A stretch of DNA of 6,834 nucleotides from Saprospiraceae bacterium (GTDB taxonomy: Bacteria > Bacteroidota > Bacteroidia > Chitinophagales > Saprospiraceae), in the NCBI GenBank assembly GCA_947441325.1, contig CANETR010000109.1, forward strand, positions 1 to 6,834, written 5' to 3'. Below are positions 6,238 to 6,834 of this stretch, one piece after another. The first letter of the stretch is position 1; each line of letters begins with the position of its first letter. The translations under genes were made by a program, and so were the position numbers. Below the pieces are notes generated by a model, which saw only the letters and a list, made by a program, of their open reading frames with translations, was not told the DNA's origin and ran no database searches.

Positions 6238-6834
6238 CTATTTTGCCAAATTCAGCAGCGTTTCAGCACTCATAGCAGCACCGCCACAAACAATAAAAAC
6301 TACAGATGTTGCACCTGCAATACTGGGGCTGTTCAAAAAAGATAATGCAGCACCGCAGGCGGGTTCTGTTACAATTTTATATTCGTCCAGAAAATCGCGA
6401 CAGGCAAGCAAAGCCTGATCGTCGCTGCAGGTATAAGACAAAATATTTTCAGATTGTGCCAGTTCCCAAGCCTTATCAGCAATGCGTTTTGCTCCAAGCG
6501 AGCCGGCAATACTGTCGATACTTTCCAAGCTAATCTGTTCCCCAGCAGCAATAGATTTTGCCAAAGATGCGGCTCCTTCAGTTTCTGCACAGATGACCTT
6601 TGTGTTTTTCCAGCCAGCGTTTTTCAAGCCCTGCATAATGCCACAAAAAAGGCCGCCACCGCCTACAGAAAGTACGATGTAATCGGGCTCAGAAATAGAC
6701 GCTTTCAATTCTTCGACCAAAGTAGAATGCCCTTCCCAAAGTAGGGGATGATCGAAGGGGTGGACATAGGCAGAATCTTGTTCATTGGCCAGGTTTAGTG
6801 CAAATTCATGTGCTTCGGCCCAGCTTTTTCCAAA
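6238..6834 (-). CDS. PLP-dependent L-serine/L-threonine dehydratase, N-terminal part beyond window edge
   Basis: The visible 198 codons are the C-terminal part; roughly 120 N-terminal residues, including the PLP-binding lysine, lie right of base 6834. The enzyme deaminates L-serine and/or L-threonine to pyruvate or 2-oxobutyrate plus ammonia in the cytoplasm. Seen in order (fragment numbering): HPFDHPLLWEGHST (25-38), the glycine loop SVGGGGL (56-62) that holds the PLP phosphate, ETEGA (84-88), the stretch from SIAGSLGA onward (108-115), EPACGA (157-162) and VCGG (182-185), whose Cys contacts the PLP ring nitrogen. This pattern is closest to the mammalian liver serine dehydratase (SDS) type rather than the bacterial iron-sulfur serine deaminases. 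There is no C-terminal ACT regulatory domain, since the protein ends about 13 residues after VCGG, so isoleucine feedback of the IlvA type is unlikely. Serine versus threonine preference cannot be read here. Confidence 0.93.
   Translation of the reverse strand, partial: FGKSWAEAHEFALNLANEQDSAYVHPFDHPLLWEGHSTLVEELKASISEPDYIVLSVGGGGLFCGIMQGLKNAGWKNTKVICAETEGAASLAKSIAAGEQISLESIDSIAGSLGAKRIADKAWELAQSENILSYTCSDDQALLACRDFLDEYKIVTEPACGAALSFLNSPSIAGATSVVFIVCGGAAMSAETLLNLAK

Noticed and set aside
6306..6744. Several plus-strand ORFs over the dehydratase gene
   Set aside because: The minus-strand frame carries an unbroken set of dehydratase motifs, so these are shadows.

Overview
The window looks like chromosomal DNA from a Bacteroidota bacterium, which is Gram-negative and makes LPS. 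The evidence is AT-rich intergenic DNA, almost no Shine-Dalgarno sequences, two upstream matches to the Bacteroidota -7 promoter box TAnnTTTG, and protein types common in that phylum. These include a PagL-type outer-membrane barrel, a secreted protein whose N-terminal module resembles that of DUF4476 proteins, and a DUF4143-type AAA ATPase. I cannot name the genus.

Layout. (1) 1-1592, minus strand: a PagL-like outer-membrane protein (lipid A 3-O-deacylase / acyloxyacyl hydrolase family) lies 25 nt upstream of kdsB, which activates Kdo for LPS core synthesis and runs off the left edge. Both concern LPS, so this is probably a small LPS-linked operon. (2) 1593-1843: a divergent intergenic region with a candidate promoter for the plus-strand gene. 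(3) 1844-3397: a secreted protein of unknown function with a Q/P/V-rich linker and a methionine-rich C-terminal part, closed by a strong intrinsic terminator at 3463-3499. (4) 3500-5022: an AAA+ ATPase with a winged-helix region and a PD-(D/E)XK-like C-terminal end. Two copies of a roughly 40-50 nt palindrome precede it and one follows it. (5) 5023-5258: AT-rich spacer with a 74-codon open stretch on the minus strand that has no start codon. (6) 5259-6233: a YeiH/UPF0324-family membrane protein (putative sulfate exporter). (7) 6238-6834, minus strand: the C-terminal two thirds of a PLP-dependent L-serine/L-threonine dehydratase, running off the right edge and convergent with the exporter.

The most unusual part is region 4. 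The palindromes share the core TCCGAGTAA/TTACTCGGA; the first is a perfect 51-nt palindrome and the second ends three bases before the ATPase start codon. The arrangement resembles a single-gene mobile or REP/RAYT-like unit in which a protein is paired with its own flanking palindromes, but the window alone cannot prove mobility. The other genes are ordinary housekeeping or envelope functions.
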